From contig JAHZAY010000010.1 in NCBI GenBank assembly GCA_019423685.1, positions 1 to 64,000 of the forward strand: a DNA stretch of 64,000 bases. The letters are read 5' to 3'. This DNA comes from Clostridiales bacterium. Lineage in GTDB: Bacteria > Bacillota > Clostridia > Oscillospirales > Ruminococcaceae. Below are positions 15,356-23,724 of the stretch, in pieces; the first letter of the stretch is position 1; each line of letters opens with the position of its first letter. A program made the position numbers and the translations under genes. The notes below the pieces were generated by a model. The model made no database searches. It was given only the letters and a program-made list of their open reading frames with translations, and was not told the origin of the DNA.

Positions 15356-15391
15356 CGTTTCCCAAAAGCTCCCTTCGATAGATTGGTGATG

Positions 15392-15428
15392 AAAAAGGGG
15401 AAAGGGAGGTTCCCGGCGGGAGCCTCCC
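15392..15428 (-). terminator. Terminator of fhs
   Basis: Stem GGGAGGCTCCC / GGGAACCTCCC on the minus strand, followed by TTTCCCCTTTTT. Confidence 0.85.
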
Positions 15429-15445
15429 TGAAAGACAAATCCGAT

Positions 15446-17113
15446 TTAGAACAGGCCTTGGATGTGGCCGTCCGCGTCGATGTCGATGCGGTATGCGGCA
15501 GGTTCTTTTCCAAGTCCCGGCATGGTCATGATGGCGCCCGACAGCGCGACGACAAAGCCTGCGCCGGCAGAAACCTTTACTTCACGGATGTTCAGCTTAA
15601 ATCCGGTTGGACGTCCCAGCTTGGTGGCGTCGTCGGACAGCGAATACTGGGTCTTTGCCATGCAGACTGGCAGGTTGCCGTAGCCCAGCTTTTCGATCTC
15701 GGCGATCGCTTTGCTTGCAGCCGGTGCATACTCTACGCCGTCTGCTCCGTAGATGGTCTTGGCGATAGTCTCGATCTTTTCTTTGATCGACAGGCTCAGG
15801 TCGTAGATTGGAGCGAAGTTTGCCGGCTTCTCGCAAGCTTTGACAACCTTCTCAGCCAATTCCATACCGCCCTCGCCGCCTTTTGCAAAGACGTCGGACA
15901 GCGCAAATTCTACGTCGTTTTCGCGGCAGTAGTTTTCCAGAACCTCGATTTCCTCGTCGGTATCGGTGAGGAAGTGGTTGATGGCGACAACAACCGGCAC
16001 GCCAAACTTCTTCATGTTTTCCACATGTGCTGCCAGGTTGCAAAGGCCGGCTTTGAGTGCTTCTACGTTTGGTTTTGCGGTGTCAGCCTTCGGTACGCCG
16101 CCGTTATATTTGAGTGCGCGCAGGGTCGCAACCACAACGATAGCCGATGGAGCGATGCCAGCGTAGCGGCACTTGATGTCCATGAACTTTTCAGCGCCCA
16201 GGTCGGAGCCGAATCCAGCCTCGGTGATGGCGTAGTCGGCAAGTTTCAGGGCAAGTTTGGTCGCTCTGACCGAGTTGCAGCCGTGTGCGATGTTGGCAAA
16301 TGGGCCGCCGTGCATCAGTGCAGGGGTGTTTTCCAAAGTCTGTACAAGGTTTGGCTTGATGGCGTCCTTGAGCAGGGTGGCCATTGCGCCGTTGACCTTC
16401 AGGTCTTTTGCATAGACCGGTTTGTTGTCATAGGTATAAGCGACCAGGATGCGGCCCAGGCGCTCTTTCAGGTCCTGCAGGTCGGCAGCCAGGCACAGGA
16501 TGGCCATTACTTCGCTGGCGACGGTGATCTGGAAGCCATCTTCGCGCGGTACGCCGTTTGCTTTGCCGCCGAGTCCGACGATGGTGTTGCGCAGAGCGCG
16601 GTCGTTCATATCCATGCAGCGTTTAAAGAGTACGCGGCGTGGGTCGATGCCCAGCTCGTTGCCCTGCTGCAGGTGGTTATCCAGGATGGCGCACAGCAGG
16701 TTGTTGGCGGCGGTGATGGCGTGCATGTCGCCGGTGAAGTGCAGGTTGATGTCCTCCATTGGGACTACCTGTGCATATCCGCCGCCTGCGGCGCCGCCCT
16801 TGATGCCGAATACCGGACCGAGGGATGGCTCACGCAGAGCGATGATGGCGTTTTTGCCGATCTTTTTCATCGCCTGTCCAAGGCCTACGGTAGTGGTGGT
16901 TTTGCCCTCGCCGGCCGGAGTCGGGTTGATTGCGGTGACCAGTACAAGTTTGCCGTTCGGGCGATCTGCCAGACGGTTAAAAAGGCTATCCGAAAGCTTT
17001 GCTTTATAGTGGCCGTATGGCTCAATTTCTTCCGGACGGATGCCAAGATCCGCTGCAATCTCGGTGATCGGCTTCATGGTGCACTGCTGGGCAATTTCGA
17101 TGTCTGTAAGCAT
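15446..17113 (-). CDS. fhs: Formate-tetrahydrofolate ligase
   Basis: A 555-residue enzyme, full length for the family. It uses ATP to make 10-formyl-THF from formate and THF, a core step of clostridial one-carbon and acetogenic metabolism. Motifs are EPYGHYKAKLS, the P-loop TPAGEGKTTTTVGLGQA, PSLGPVFGIKGGAAGGGYAQ and HFTGDMHAI. It has its own promoter 95 bases upstream and a terminator. The 603-residue open frame antisense to it (15383-17194) is a codon-bias shadow. Confidence 0.98.
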   Translation of the reverse strand: MLTDIEIAQQCTMKPITEIAADLGIRPEEIEPYGHYKAKLSDSLFNRLADRPNGKLVLVTAINPTPAGEGKTTTTVGLGQAMKKIGKNAIIALREPSLGPVFGIKGGAAGGGYAQVVPMEDINLHFTGDMHAITAANNLLCAILDNHLQQGNELGIDPRRVLFKRCMDMNDRALRNTIVGLGGKANGVPREDGFQITVASEVMAILCLAADLQDLKERLGRILVAYTYDNKPVYAKDLKVNGAMATLLKDAIKPNLVQTLENTPALMHGGPFANIAHGCNSVRATKLALKLADYAITEAGFGSDLGAEKFMDIKCRYAGIAPSAIVVVATLRALKYNGGVPKADTAKPNVEALKAGLCNLAAHVENMKKFGVPVVVAINHFLTDTDEEIEVLENYCRENDVEFALSDVFAKGGEGGMELAEKVVKACEKPANFAPIYDLSLSIKEKIETIAKTIYGADGVEYAPAASKAIAEIEKLGYGNLPVCMAKTQYSLSDDATKLGRPTGFKLNIREVKVSAGAGFVVALSGAIMTMPGLGKEPAAYRIDIDADGHIQGLF

Positions 17114-17207
17114 AATGACAGGTTCCTCCTTAATATAAAAATTCTATCAAAAGCGATTCTATGCGCTTTGCTTCCCACACAAAACTGTTGTTAGAAGGGA
17201 CAATTTC

Positions 17208-17235
17208 AGTATAACATACTTTTGAAAATAATCAA
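17208..17235 (-). promoter_or_regulatory. Promoter of fhs
   Basis: Minus strand: TTGATT (17230-17235), 16 bases, TATACT (17208-17213). The leader of about 95 bases shows no obvious riboswitch fold. Confidence 0.7.
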
Positions 17236-17270
17236 AGAGAAAATGCGGGGCAATATTTATATATTTTATC

Positions 17271-17299
17271 TTGAATCCCGACAAGATTCATAATATAAT
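17271..17299 (+). promoter_or_regulatory. Promoter of the FtsW/RodA gene
   Basis: TTGAAT (17271-17276), 17 bases, TATAAT (17294-17299). It is divergent from the fhs promoter 35 bases away. Confidence 0.75.
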
Positions 17300-17372
17300 A
17301 AGTAGGACTTTATACGGTAGGAAGAAAAAACAGACCAAATTTCCGATTTTTATAAGGAGTTTTTTTAGCATT

Positions 17373-18512
17373 ATGATGAAAAATGCCCTTTCTGCCACCG
17401 GCAGATATATCAAAGCGACTGACTGGCTTTTGATGCTTTGCTGCATCGGGCTCTCTAGCTTTAGCACCCTCTTGATCTACAGCCTGTACGCAAACGGCGA
17501 GATTGGCCGTCTCAATACGGTATTGGTACAGCCCGCGATGGCGCTGTGCGGTGTGGCGGCGGCTGTGGTGCTCTCACGCATCGACTACCACCTGATGGCG
17601 CGGCTGTGGAAGTGGCACACGGCGGTGTGCTATGGACTTTTGCTGCTGCTGTTTCAGTTTGGTGTACAGCGTGTGGAATGGGTAGATGACCGAAACTGGC
17701 TGCCGATTCCCTTTTTAGGGATCAATTTTCAGCCATCCGAGCTGCTCAAGATCTCCTTTATCATCACCTTTGCGTACCATCTGTCCATTGTAAAGGAGAA
17801 TTTAAATCGTCCAAAGCATCTGTTGGGACTGCTGCTGCACGGCGCCATTCCCTGTGTCATCATTCATTTGCAGGGCGATGACGGAACGGTGCTGGTAATT
17901 GGCACCATCTTTGCAAGTATGCTGTTTGTGGCGGGCCTTTCCTGGAAGTATATTGTTGCAGTGCTGGCCATGATTCCCCCGGCGACGGTGGTGGCGTGGA
18001 ATTTTTTGCTGGATGACGACAAGAAAAACCGCATCCTTGCGGTTATCAATCCGGCTCTGGTGGATGAGGCCAGCTCCTGGCAGCAGCAGCGCGGCATCAT
18101 CGCCATCGGCAACGGAGGCTTGTGGGGAAACGGCATCTTCATGGAGACCGGACAGTTCCGCTATGTGCCGGAGGTGTACAACGACTTTATTTTCACCTAC
18201 ATCGGCGAGGCAGTTGGCTTTATCGGCACGTTGGCGGTGCTGGCGGTGTTGGCCTTTGTGTGTATCAAGATTTTATATAACGGGCTACGTGCAGCCGACG
18301 ATATGGGGAAATACATCTGCGTCGGCGTTTTTGGCATGATTGCAGTGCAGATTATCATCAACATCGGCATGTGCCTCGGCGTGCTGCCGGTCATCGGCGT
18401 CACACTGCCGTTTTTGTCGGCGGGCGGCACGTCGACCGGTACACTGTACCTTGCCATTGGCGTTGTGCTCAGTGTGTACATGCACAGCGGCAAGGACATG
18501 CTGTTTTCGTAG
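17373..18512 (+). CDS. FtsW/RodA/SpoVE-family SEDS protein (RodA-like)
   Basis: A 379-residue polytopic membrane protein of the SEDS family, peptidoglycan glycosyltransferases that work with class B penicillin-binding proteins. About ten membrane segments are visible. The signatures are IPFLGINFQPSELLKI, QGDDGTVLVIG, the QQQRGIIAIGNGGLWGNG block and, near the C-terminus, PVIGVTLPFLSAGGTS. I start at the ATG at 17373 rather than the upstream in-frame codons because AAGGAG precedes it; the spacing is long (13 bases). Whether it serves elongation (RodA) or sporulation (SpoVE) cannot be told from sequence. ispDF follows 30 bases later. Confidence 0.9.
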   Translation: MMKNALSATGRYIKATDWLLMLCCIGLSSFSTLLIYSLYANGEIGRLNTVLVQPAMALCGVAAAVVLSRIDYHLMARLWKWHTAVCYGLLLLLFQFGVQRVEWVDDRNWLPIPFLGINFQPSELLKISFIITFAYHLSIVKENLNRPKHLLGLLLHGAIPCVIIHLQGDDGTVLVIGTIFASMLFVAGLSWKYIVAVLAMIPPATVVAWNFLLDDDKKNRILAVINPALVDEASSWQQQRGIIAIGNGGLWGNGIFMETGQFRYVPEVYNDFIFTYIGEAVGFIGTLAVLAVLAFVCIKILYNGLRAADDMGKYICVGVFGMIAVQIIINIGMCLGVLPVIGVTLPFLSAGGTSTGTLYLAIGVVLSVYMHSGKDMLFS

Positions 18513-18542
18513 CGGGATAGCGTTTGGAAAGGGGCAGAAGCG

Positions 18543-19739
18543 ATGGAGAAAAAGCCGTATGTAGGCGCGGTCATTGCCGCGGGAGGAGCGGCCAGCCGGA
18601 TGCACGGAGTGGACAAGCAGCAGCTGCAAATTCAGGGAATTCCGGTGCTGGTGCGCTCGATATTGGCCCTTAGCGCGGTGGAAGAAGTAAGGGAAATAGT
18701 GGTCGTTGCAAAGCCGCAGCTATTTGATACGCTGCGCGACTGGCAGGTGCGCTATCACCTTCCTCCCTTTGTACTTGCGCAGGGTGGAGATACTCGCCAG
18801 CAGTCGGTTCAGGCGGGCATCGACAAGCTGTCCGAGCGGGTGGAATTTGTTGCCATCCACGACGGCGCGCGCCCCTTTGCCACTCGGGAATTGATCCGGC
18901 GGTGTCTGGAGTGCGCTGTCCTGCACGGCGCCGCCACCGCCGCAGTCAAGGCCAAAGACACCATCAAAGTGTCGGCGCCGGACGGCTCGATTGAGGCGAC
19001 CCCCGACCGAAGCCGTCTGTACCTGACCCAGACGCCGCAGATTTTTTCGCTCCCGCTCTACAAAAGGGCGGCGCAAAAGGCCGCAGAGGACGGGTTGGAC
19101 TTTACCGACGACTGCCAGTTGGTGGAGCACATCGGACAGAAGGTATACCTGAGCGAGGGCGACTACAACAACATTAAGATCACGACGCCGGAGGACATCC
19201 CGCTGGCAGAGGCAATCGCCCTGCGGCAGGATGGGCCGGATAGAACAAAGGAGCGGGCAAAGATGGAGATTCGCGCAGGACACGGCTATGACGTACATCG
19301 CCTGACACAGGGCAGAAAGCTCATTTTGGGCGGAGTCACCATCCCGTATGAGAAGGGCCTTTTGGGACACTCGGATGCAGACGTGTTGGTGCATGCGGTG
19401 ATGGACGCCATCCTGGGAGCGGCGGCGATGGGAGACATCGGCAGACATTTTCCAGACACCGACCCGCAGTACGAGGGTGCAGACAGCATCCAACTGCTGC
19501 GGCAGGTGGCGGCGCTGATTGCGCAAAAAGGCTTTGCCATTTCCAATATCGACGCGACCATCATCGCGCAAAAACCAAAGCTCAAGGACTATATTGGGCA
19601 GATGTGTGAAAATATCGCGCTGGCCTGCGCGATCGATCCAGCATGTGTCAATGTCAAGGCCACAACCGAAGAACAACTGGGCTTTACCGGATCGGGCGAA
19701 GGAATGAGCGCGCACAGCGTCTGCATTTTGATGCGGTAA
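18543..19739 (+). CDS. ispDF: Bifunctional IspDF (MEP pathway)
   Basis: A 398-residue fusion of two non-mevalonate isoprenoid enzymes. Residues 1-230 are IspD, the CTP-dependent cytidylyltransferase (AAGGAASRMHGVDKQQL, IHDGARPF, DDCQLVE). Residues about 240-398 are IspF, 2-C-methyl-D-erythritol 2,4-cyclodiphosphate synthase, with the Zn ligands in GHGYDVHRL and GHSDADVLVHAVMDAILGAA and the end TTEEQLGFTGSGEGM. The two enzymes act at non-consecutive steps, with IspE between them. Fusions are well known in some proteobacteria and sporadic in Firmicutes. GGGGCAG precedes the ATG. Confidence 0.96.
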   Translation: MEKKPYVGAVIAAGGAASRMHGVDKQQLQIQGIPVLVRSILALSAVEEVREIVVVAKPQLFDTLRDWQVRYHLPPFVLAQGGDTRQQSVQAGIDKLSERVEFVAIHDGARPFATRELIRRCLECAVLHGAATAAVKAKDTIKVSAPDGSIEATPDRSRLYLTQTPQIFSLPLYKRAAQKAAEDGLDFTDDCQLVEHIGQKVYLSEGDYNNIKITTPEDIPLAEAIALRQDGPDRTKERAKMEIRAGHGYDVHRLTQGRKLILGGVTIPYEKGLLGHSDADVLVHAVMDAILGAAAMGDIGRHFPDTDPQYEGADSIQLLRQVAALIAQKGFAISNIDATIIAQKPKLKDYIGQMCENIALACAIDPACVNVKATTEEQLGFTGSGEGMSAHSVCILMR

Positions 19740-19813
19740 AGGCCGTAAAAGCTTCCCCAGCATACAATGGGATTGGGACACTTTGCCCCAAAATACCCAA
19801 AGGGGGAGTCACT

Positions 19814-20071
19814 GTGACAAAGACGGATAGAACGACCGATATTCCGGTCAGCTCCTTGACCTACGCCATCAAGGGGCAAAAGGTGCTGGAAAGGCAGGGC
19901 TTTTCGGCCTGGGCCGGCCGCGATCACGACCGTGTGACCGGTTGCGGCTACAAGATTACGGTGCGCGCGGAAGGCAGCAATGCACAGCGCGCCCGGCAAA
20001 TCCTCATCGAGAACGGCATCAAACTGGCGCGCCGCTCACCTGACTCGAAGAAGGAGGGTGGTAGCCGGTGA
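19814..20071 (+). CDS. DUF3343 protein
   Basis: An 85-residue protein matching DUF3343, small proteins thought to be sulfur or selenium carriers or partners. The core is YAIKGQKVLERQGFSAWAGR, then CGYKITVRAEG and ARQILIENGI. The single conserved Cys sits in GCGYKI. I choose GTG at 19814 behind AGGGGGAG. It overlaps the cysteine desulfurase start by 4 bases (GTGA), so the two are translationally coupled and very likely act together, for instance with the desulfurase loading sulfur or selenium on this protein. Confidence 0.82.
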   Translation: MTKTDRTTDIPVSSLTYAIKGQKVLERQGFSAWAGRDHDRVTGCGYKITVRAEGSNAQRARQILIENGIKLARRSPDSKKEGGSR

Positions 20072-21246
20072 TCTATTTTGACAACGCAGCCACCACCTTC
20101 CCAAAGCCGCCCCGTGTCGTCCAGGCGGTGCAGCGGGCTATGGTGCAGTACGGGGCAAATCCCGGCCGCAGCGGGCACGACCTCTCCATCCGAACGGCAG
20201 AACAGGTCTATCGCTGCCGGGAACTGGCCGCCCAGCTCTTTCACTGCGATCCCGAGCAGGTCATTTTTACCAAAAATTGCACCGAATCGCTCAACCTTGT
20301 CCTCAAGGGCATTTTGCGCCCGGGGGATCACCTGATTATTTCGGATCTCGAACACAACGCGGTGTACCGGGTAGCGGATGCGCTGGCGCGCAGGGGCTTC
20401 ATCACCTACAGCGTGGCAAAGGTGGTGCCGGACGACGCGCTGACGGTACTGCACTTTGAGCGTCTGATCCGCAAAAATACCCGCCTGATCGTCTGTACCC
20501 AGGGTTCCAACGTCTTTGGAACGCGGGTGCCGGTGGAGAAGATCGGCGCTATGGCCCATCAGCGCAGGGTGCTGATGGCGGTGGATGCCGCCCAGACGGC
20601 GGGGCTGTTGGACATTGACCTGAAGAGGGACGCCATCGATTATCTGTGTCTGCCCGGACACAAGGGGCTGTATGGCCCGATGGGAACGGGACTGCTGCTG
20701 GTCAACAGCAAAATTTTGCCTGCACCGATTCTGGAGGGAGGAACGGGCAGCCTGTCGATGCAGGCGAAGATGCCCGATTTTTTGCCCGATATGTTGGAGG
20801 CAGGTACCGTCAATGTGCCGGGAATTTTGGGCTTAGCGGAAGGAATTGCCTTTGTACTGCGCAACACACCGCAAAAGTTGTATCAAAAAGAGATGGCGCT
20901 GTGCGGCTGCCTCTATGATGGCCTGAATGCGATCGAGGGCGTTTCCCTGTACACCCCGCGGCCGAAACTGGGAGAAAGCCTGCCGGTATTGGCGCTCAAT
21001 ATCGGTGCGCTCGATTCGGACCAGGCCGGGGAACAGCTCAACCGACATGGCATTGCTGTGCGCGCAGGTTTTCACTGTGCGGCGCTGGCCCACCGCAAGA
21101 TGGGTACGGCAAAGGCGGGAGTCGTGCGGGCGAGCCTCGGAGCCTTCAACACGCAAAGAGAAACGGCGCAGTTTTGTGCGGCGGTGCGCTCCATTTTACG
21201 GGGTGAACAGGGGAAAAATGTAGGAAATTGTAAGAAAATTTCTTAA
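20068..21246 (+). CDS. Class V aminotransferase / cysteine desulfurase
   Basis: A 392-residue PLP enzyme of the NifS/SufS family. It starts with IYFDNAATTFPKP. The PLP lysine is Lys199 in LPGHKGLYGP. A candidate sulfur-carrying Cys337 lies in VRAGFHCAALAHRK, next to the RASLGAFNT substrate-binding region. The GTG start overlaps the DUF3343 gene. No scaffold genes (iscU/sufU) are near, so a role in selenium or sulfur transfer with DUF3343 is as plausible as Fe-S cluster assembly. Confidence 0.88.
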   Translation: MIYFDNAATTFPKPPRVVQAVQRAMVQYGANPGRSGHDLSIRTAEQVYRCRELAAQLFHCDPEQVIFTKNCTESLNLVLKGILRPGDHLIISDLEHNAVYRVADALARRGFITYSVAKVVPDDALTVLHFERLIRKNTRLIVCTQGSNVFGTRVPVEKIGAMAHQRRVLMAVDAAQTAGLLDIDLKRDAIDYLCLPGHKGLYGPMGTGLLLVNSKILPAPILEGGTGSLSMQAKMPDFLPDMLEAGTVNVPGILGLAEGIAFVLRNTPQKLYQKEMALCGCLYDGLNAIEGVSLYTPRPKLGESLPVLALNIGALDSDQAGEQLNRHGIAVRAGFHCAALAHRKMGTAKAGVVRASLGAFNTQRETAQFCAAVRSILRGEQGKNVGNCKKIS

Positions 21247-21283
21247 ATTTTTTCCACAGCTTTTGAAAATTTTACGCGGCCTG

Positions 21284-21312
21284 TTGGATTGTGCTACAAA
21301 ATATGCTACAAT
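21284..21312 (+). promoter_or_regulatory. Promoter of cdaA-cdaR
   Basis: TTGGAT (21284-21289), 17 bases, TACAAT (21307-21312). The leader is about 78 bases. Confidence 0.7.
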
Positions 21313-21396
21313 AAAAAAAGGAAACGGGCACAGGGATCAAGGCCCTGCTGCAAAAACGCCATAAAGAGGATGGCGACAAAGAGAAGGATGATGACG

Positions 21397-22266
21397 ATGG
21401 TAAGTGAATGGAGCCAAATCATCGGTACAGTCAAGGCAATTGGCATATGGGATTTTGTGGACATTGCGATTGTCGCGGTGCTGATCTACCAGGTAATCAA
21501 GCTGATTCGGGAAACCCGCGCGATGCAGCTGGCGAAGGGCTTGATTTTATTGCTGCTCATGTATTTTGTGGCGTACAATCTGAATATGAAGACGGTGCGC
21601 TTTATCATGCAAAATCTGGTGGCAACCGGTGTCCTGGCGCTGGTCATCATCTTCCAGCCGGAGCTGCGGCGCATGCTGGAGCACGTCGCACAGACCCGCT
21701 TTAACAAGATCAATATTTTCCAGTCCTCGCAGGAAAAGGACAACGAATTGATGCAGATTTGGGATGAGTCGATCACCACCATCGCAAATGCCTGTGAATA
21801 TCTGTCCCGGACCAAAACCGGCGCGCTGATTGTCTTTGAGCGGCAAACCAAGCTCGGAGAGATCATCAAAACCGGCACGGTGGTGGACGCTGCCCCCAGT
21901 GTGGAGCTGATCGGCAACCTGTTTTTTGTCAATTCCCCGCTGCATGACGGCGCCATGATTATCCGCGATGGGCGCATCTGTGCTTCCGGCTGCTTTTTGC
22001 CGCTGAGCCAGAACTACACCATCAGCAAGGAGATGGGCACCCGGCACCGCGCTGCGCTGGGCATGAGCGAAAACTCCGATGCAGTGATTGTGGTGGTGTC
22101 GGAAGAAACCGGCACCATCTCGATTGCACAGGGCGGTGTGATCGAGCGCAACTTCAATATCCCACAGCTGGAGACCCGGCTGCGCCATGAGATTATGCAC
22201 AAGAGCGAGGAAGAACAGCCAAAAGAGAGCAGCGTCAAGGCGCTGCTGCGCAAGGTGAAGAGATAA
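21397..22266 (+). CDS. cdaA: Diadenylate cyclase CdaA
   Basis: A 289-residue membrane-bound DAC enzyme making cyclic di-AMP from two ATP. Three N-terminal membrane helices (about residues 10-85) are followed by a short linker and the DAC domain, with both catalytic motifs: DGA in NSPLHDGAMII and RHR in GTRHRAALG. The signature GALIVFERQTKLGEI is also present. Several in-frame ATGs exist. I choose 21397 for its spacing to AGAAGG; the upstream residues are basic and poorly conserved in type. cdaR follows at 25 bases, as in other Firmicutes. c-di-AMP typically controls K+ uptake; a ktrB gene lies 14 kb away. Confidence 0.95.
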   Translation: MVSEWSQIIGTVKAIGIWDFVDIAIVAVLIYQVIKLIRETRAMQLAKGLILLLLMYFVAYNLNMKTVRFIMQNLVATGVLALVIIFQPELRRMLEHVAQTRFNKINIFQSSQEKDNELMQIWDESITTIANACEYLSRTKTGALIVFERQTKLGEIIKTGTVVDAAPSVELIGNLFFVNSPLHDGAMIIRDGRICASGCFLPLSQNYTISKEMGTRHRAALGMSENSDAVIVVVSEETGTISIAQGGVIERNFNIPQLETRLRHEIMHKSEEEQPKESSVKALLRKVKR

Positions 22267-22291
22267 ACCTCGGCAGGGAGATTGGAGAAAG

Positions 22292-23608
22292 ATGAACAAG
22301 CAGATAAAAAAAGAATCTATCTTTAACAATAAGACTTTTTTGATGGTGCTCTCGCTGATTATGGCCTTTCTCGCGTGGATTTTTGTCTCGCTGGACAGCA
22401 ACGACACCAAAGGCAGGACCTTCACCGGCATTTCGGTGGATATGGAGGAGGCGGAGGACACCATCAGCGATTTAGGGCTGAGCGTCATCGCAGCGGATGT
22501 GCCGCGCGTCTCGGTTCGGGTGGAGGGTGTGACCTATGCCATCGGCAACCTTGACTCCTCGGATATCCGCATCTACCCGGATGTCTCGCAGGTAGATACT
22601 GCCGGAACCCACACCGTTCCGCTGTTGGGCGAGATCGCCGATACCAATTCCGGCAATGTGCACATTGTGGAGATCTCTCCTTCCAGTGTGCAGATGAAGT
22701 TTGACAGCTTGCAGACCGTCTCGATGGATATCCGCGCACGCCTGACCGGATACAGCGTGCCGGAGGACGAATATCTGATTCGGGACGTCACCGTCACTCC
22801 GCGGTCGGTCGAATTGACCGGTCCGGCCGACGAATTGAATCGGATCAGCCAGTGTATTGTGGAGCAGGAGATTGACGAGGAGCTCACCAGCAGCTATACC
22901 ACCACCCTGCCGCTCAAATTCCTGGATGCGGACGGCAATGAGGTGGATCTCACCTACACCACCACCGACATCACCGAAGCCAAGGTGACGCTGCCCATCC
23001 TAAAGAAGAAGGAAGTGCCGGTTACGGTCAGCTTCATCAATGTCCCGGAAGGATTCCCGGTAAACCAGCTCAAATTTGAATTCTCAAACGAGAGCATCGA
23101 GGTGGCGGGACCAGAAAGCAGCATCGACCAATATCGAGAGATCTCGCTCGGACAGATTGATGTGCGGACCTTGAACCTCAACAGCACCTTCTCTTTCTCA
23201 GTTCAGCTGCCCGCAGGTTTTGTCAACACCGAAAATGTGCAGAGCGTATTGGTTAAGCTGGATTCTACCGGAATGGTGGAGAAGAGCTTTAACATCGACA
23301 ACATCCTTGTAGAGAATATACCGCTCAACTATGAGGTGGAAGTGACCACCCAACAGATCAACAATGTGCGGATCATCGGCACCCAATCGATTGTGGATGG
23401 TCTGGTTGCCGGAGACATCGTGGCAACCATCGACCTCGGGGAGAGCTCCAGCATCGCCTCCGGACAGATCGAACTGCCGGTGAAGATCACCATCCCCAAT
23501 AAAGGATTGGTTTGGGCAAGCGGCAACTACCGCGCCATCATCTCCATTCAGCAGGTGGCAGAAGAGGCAGTGGAGACCTCGGCAGGTGAAACGACACAGA
23601 CCGAATAA
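22292..23608 (+). CDS. cdaR: CdaA regulator with YbbR domains
   Basis: A 438-residue protein with one N-terminal membrane anchor (residues 12-32, FLMVLSLIMAFLAWIFVSL) and four YbbR-like beta repeats outside the membrane. CdaR binds and modulates CdaA in B. subtilis and Listeria, where the genes are also adjacent. Typical repeat ends such as DVTVTPRSVELTGPADELNRI and FEFSNESIEVAGPESSIDQY recur. glmM, the usual third gene, is not here. Confidence 0.92.
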   Translation: MNKQIKKESIFNNKTFLMVLSLIMAFLAWIFVSLDSNDTKGRTFTGISVDMEEAEDTISDLGLSVIAADVPRVSVRVEGVTYAIGNLDSSDIRIYPDVSQVDTAGTHTVPLLGEIADTNSGNVHIVEISPSSVQMKFDSLQTVSMDIRARLTGYSVPEDEYLIRDVTVTPRSVELTGPADELNRISQCIVEQEIDEELTSSYTTTLPLKFLDADGNEVDLTYTTTDITEAKVTLPILKKKEVPVTVSFINVPEGFPVNQLKFEFSNESIEVAGPESSIDQYREISLGQIDVRTLNLNSTFSFSVQLPAGFVNTENVQSVLVKLDSTGMVEKSFNIDNILVENIPLNYEVEVTTQQINNVRIIGTQSIVDGLVAGDIVATIDLGESSSIASGQIELPVKITIPNKGLVWASGNYRAIISIQQVAEEAVETSAGETTQTE

Positions 23609-23628
23609 GATTTTGTACCCTTGTGGCA

Positions 23629-23656
23629 GAGCGAGGGGGCTTTGTCCCCCTCGCTC
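23629..23656 (+). terminator. Hairpin after cdaR
   Basis: Perfect stem GAGCGAGGGGG / CCCCCTCGCTC with a 6-base loop, followed by CCTTTGTGTTT, a weak U-run. Confidence 0.6.
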
Positions 23657-23724
23657 CCTTTGTGTTTAAGGGCTTGCTATCGCCCCAAGTGTGTGTTGGA
23701 GGGGACAACCGAAAGGAGTTTTGT

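Noticed and set aside
15383..17194. 603-codon open frame antisense to fhs
   Set aside because: Mirrors fhs codon bias, has no ribosome binding site and no protein-like domains; fhs is certain.
17114..17207. THF riboswitch upstream of fhs
   Set aside because: The leader shows none of the expected conserved pairing or sequence.
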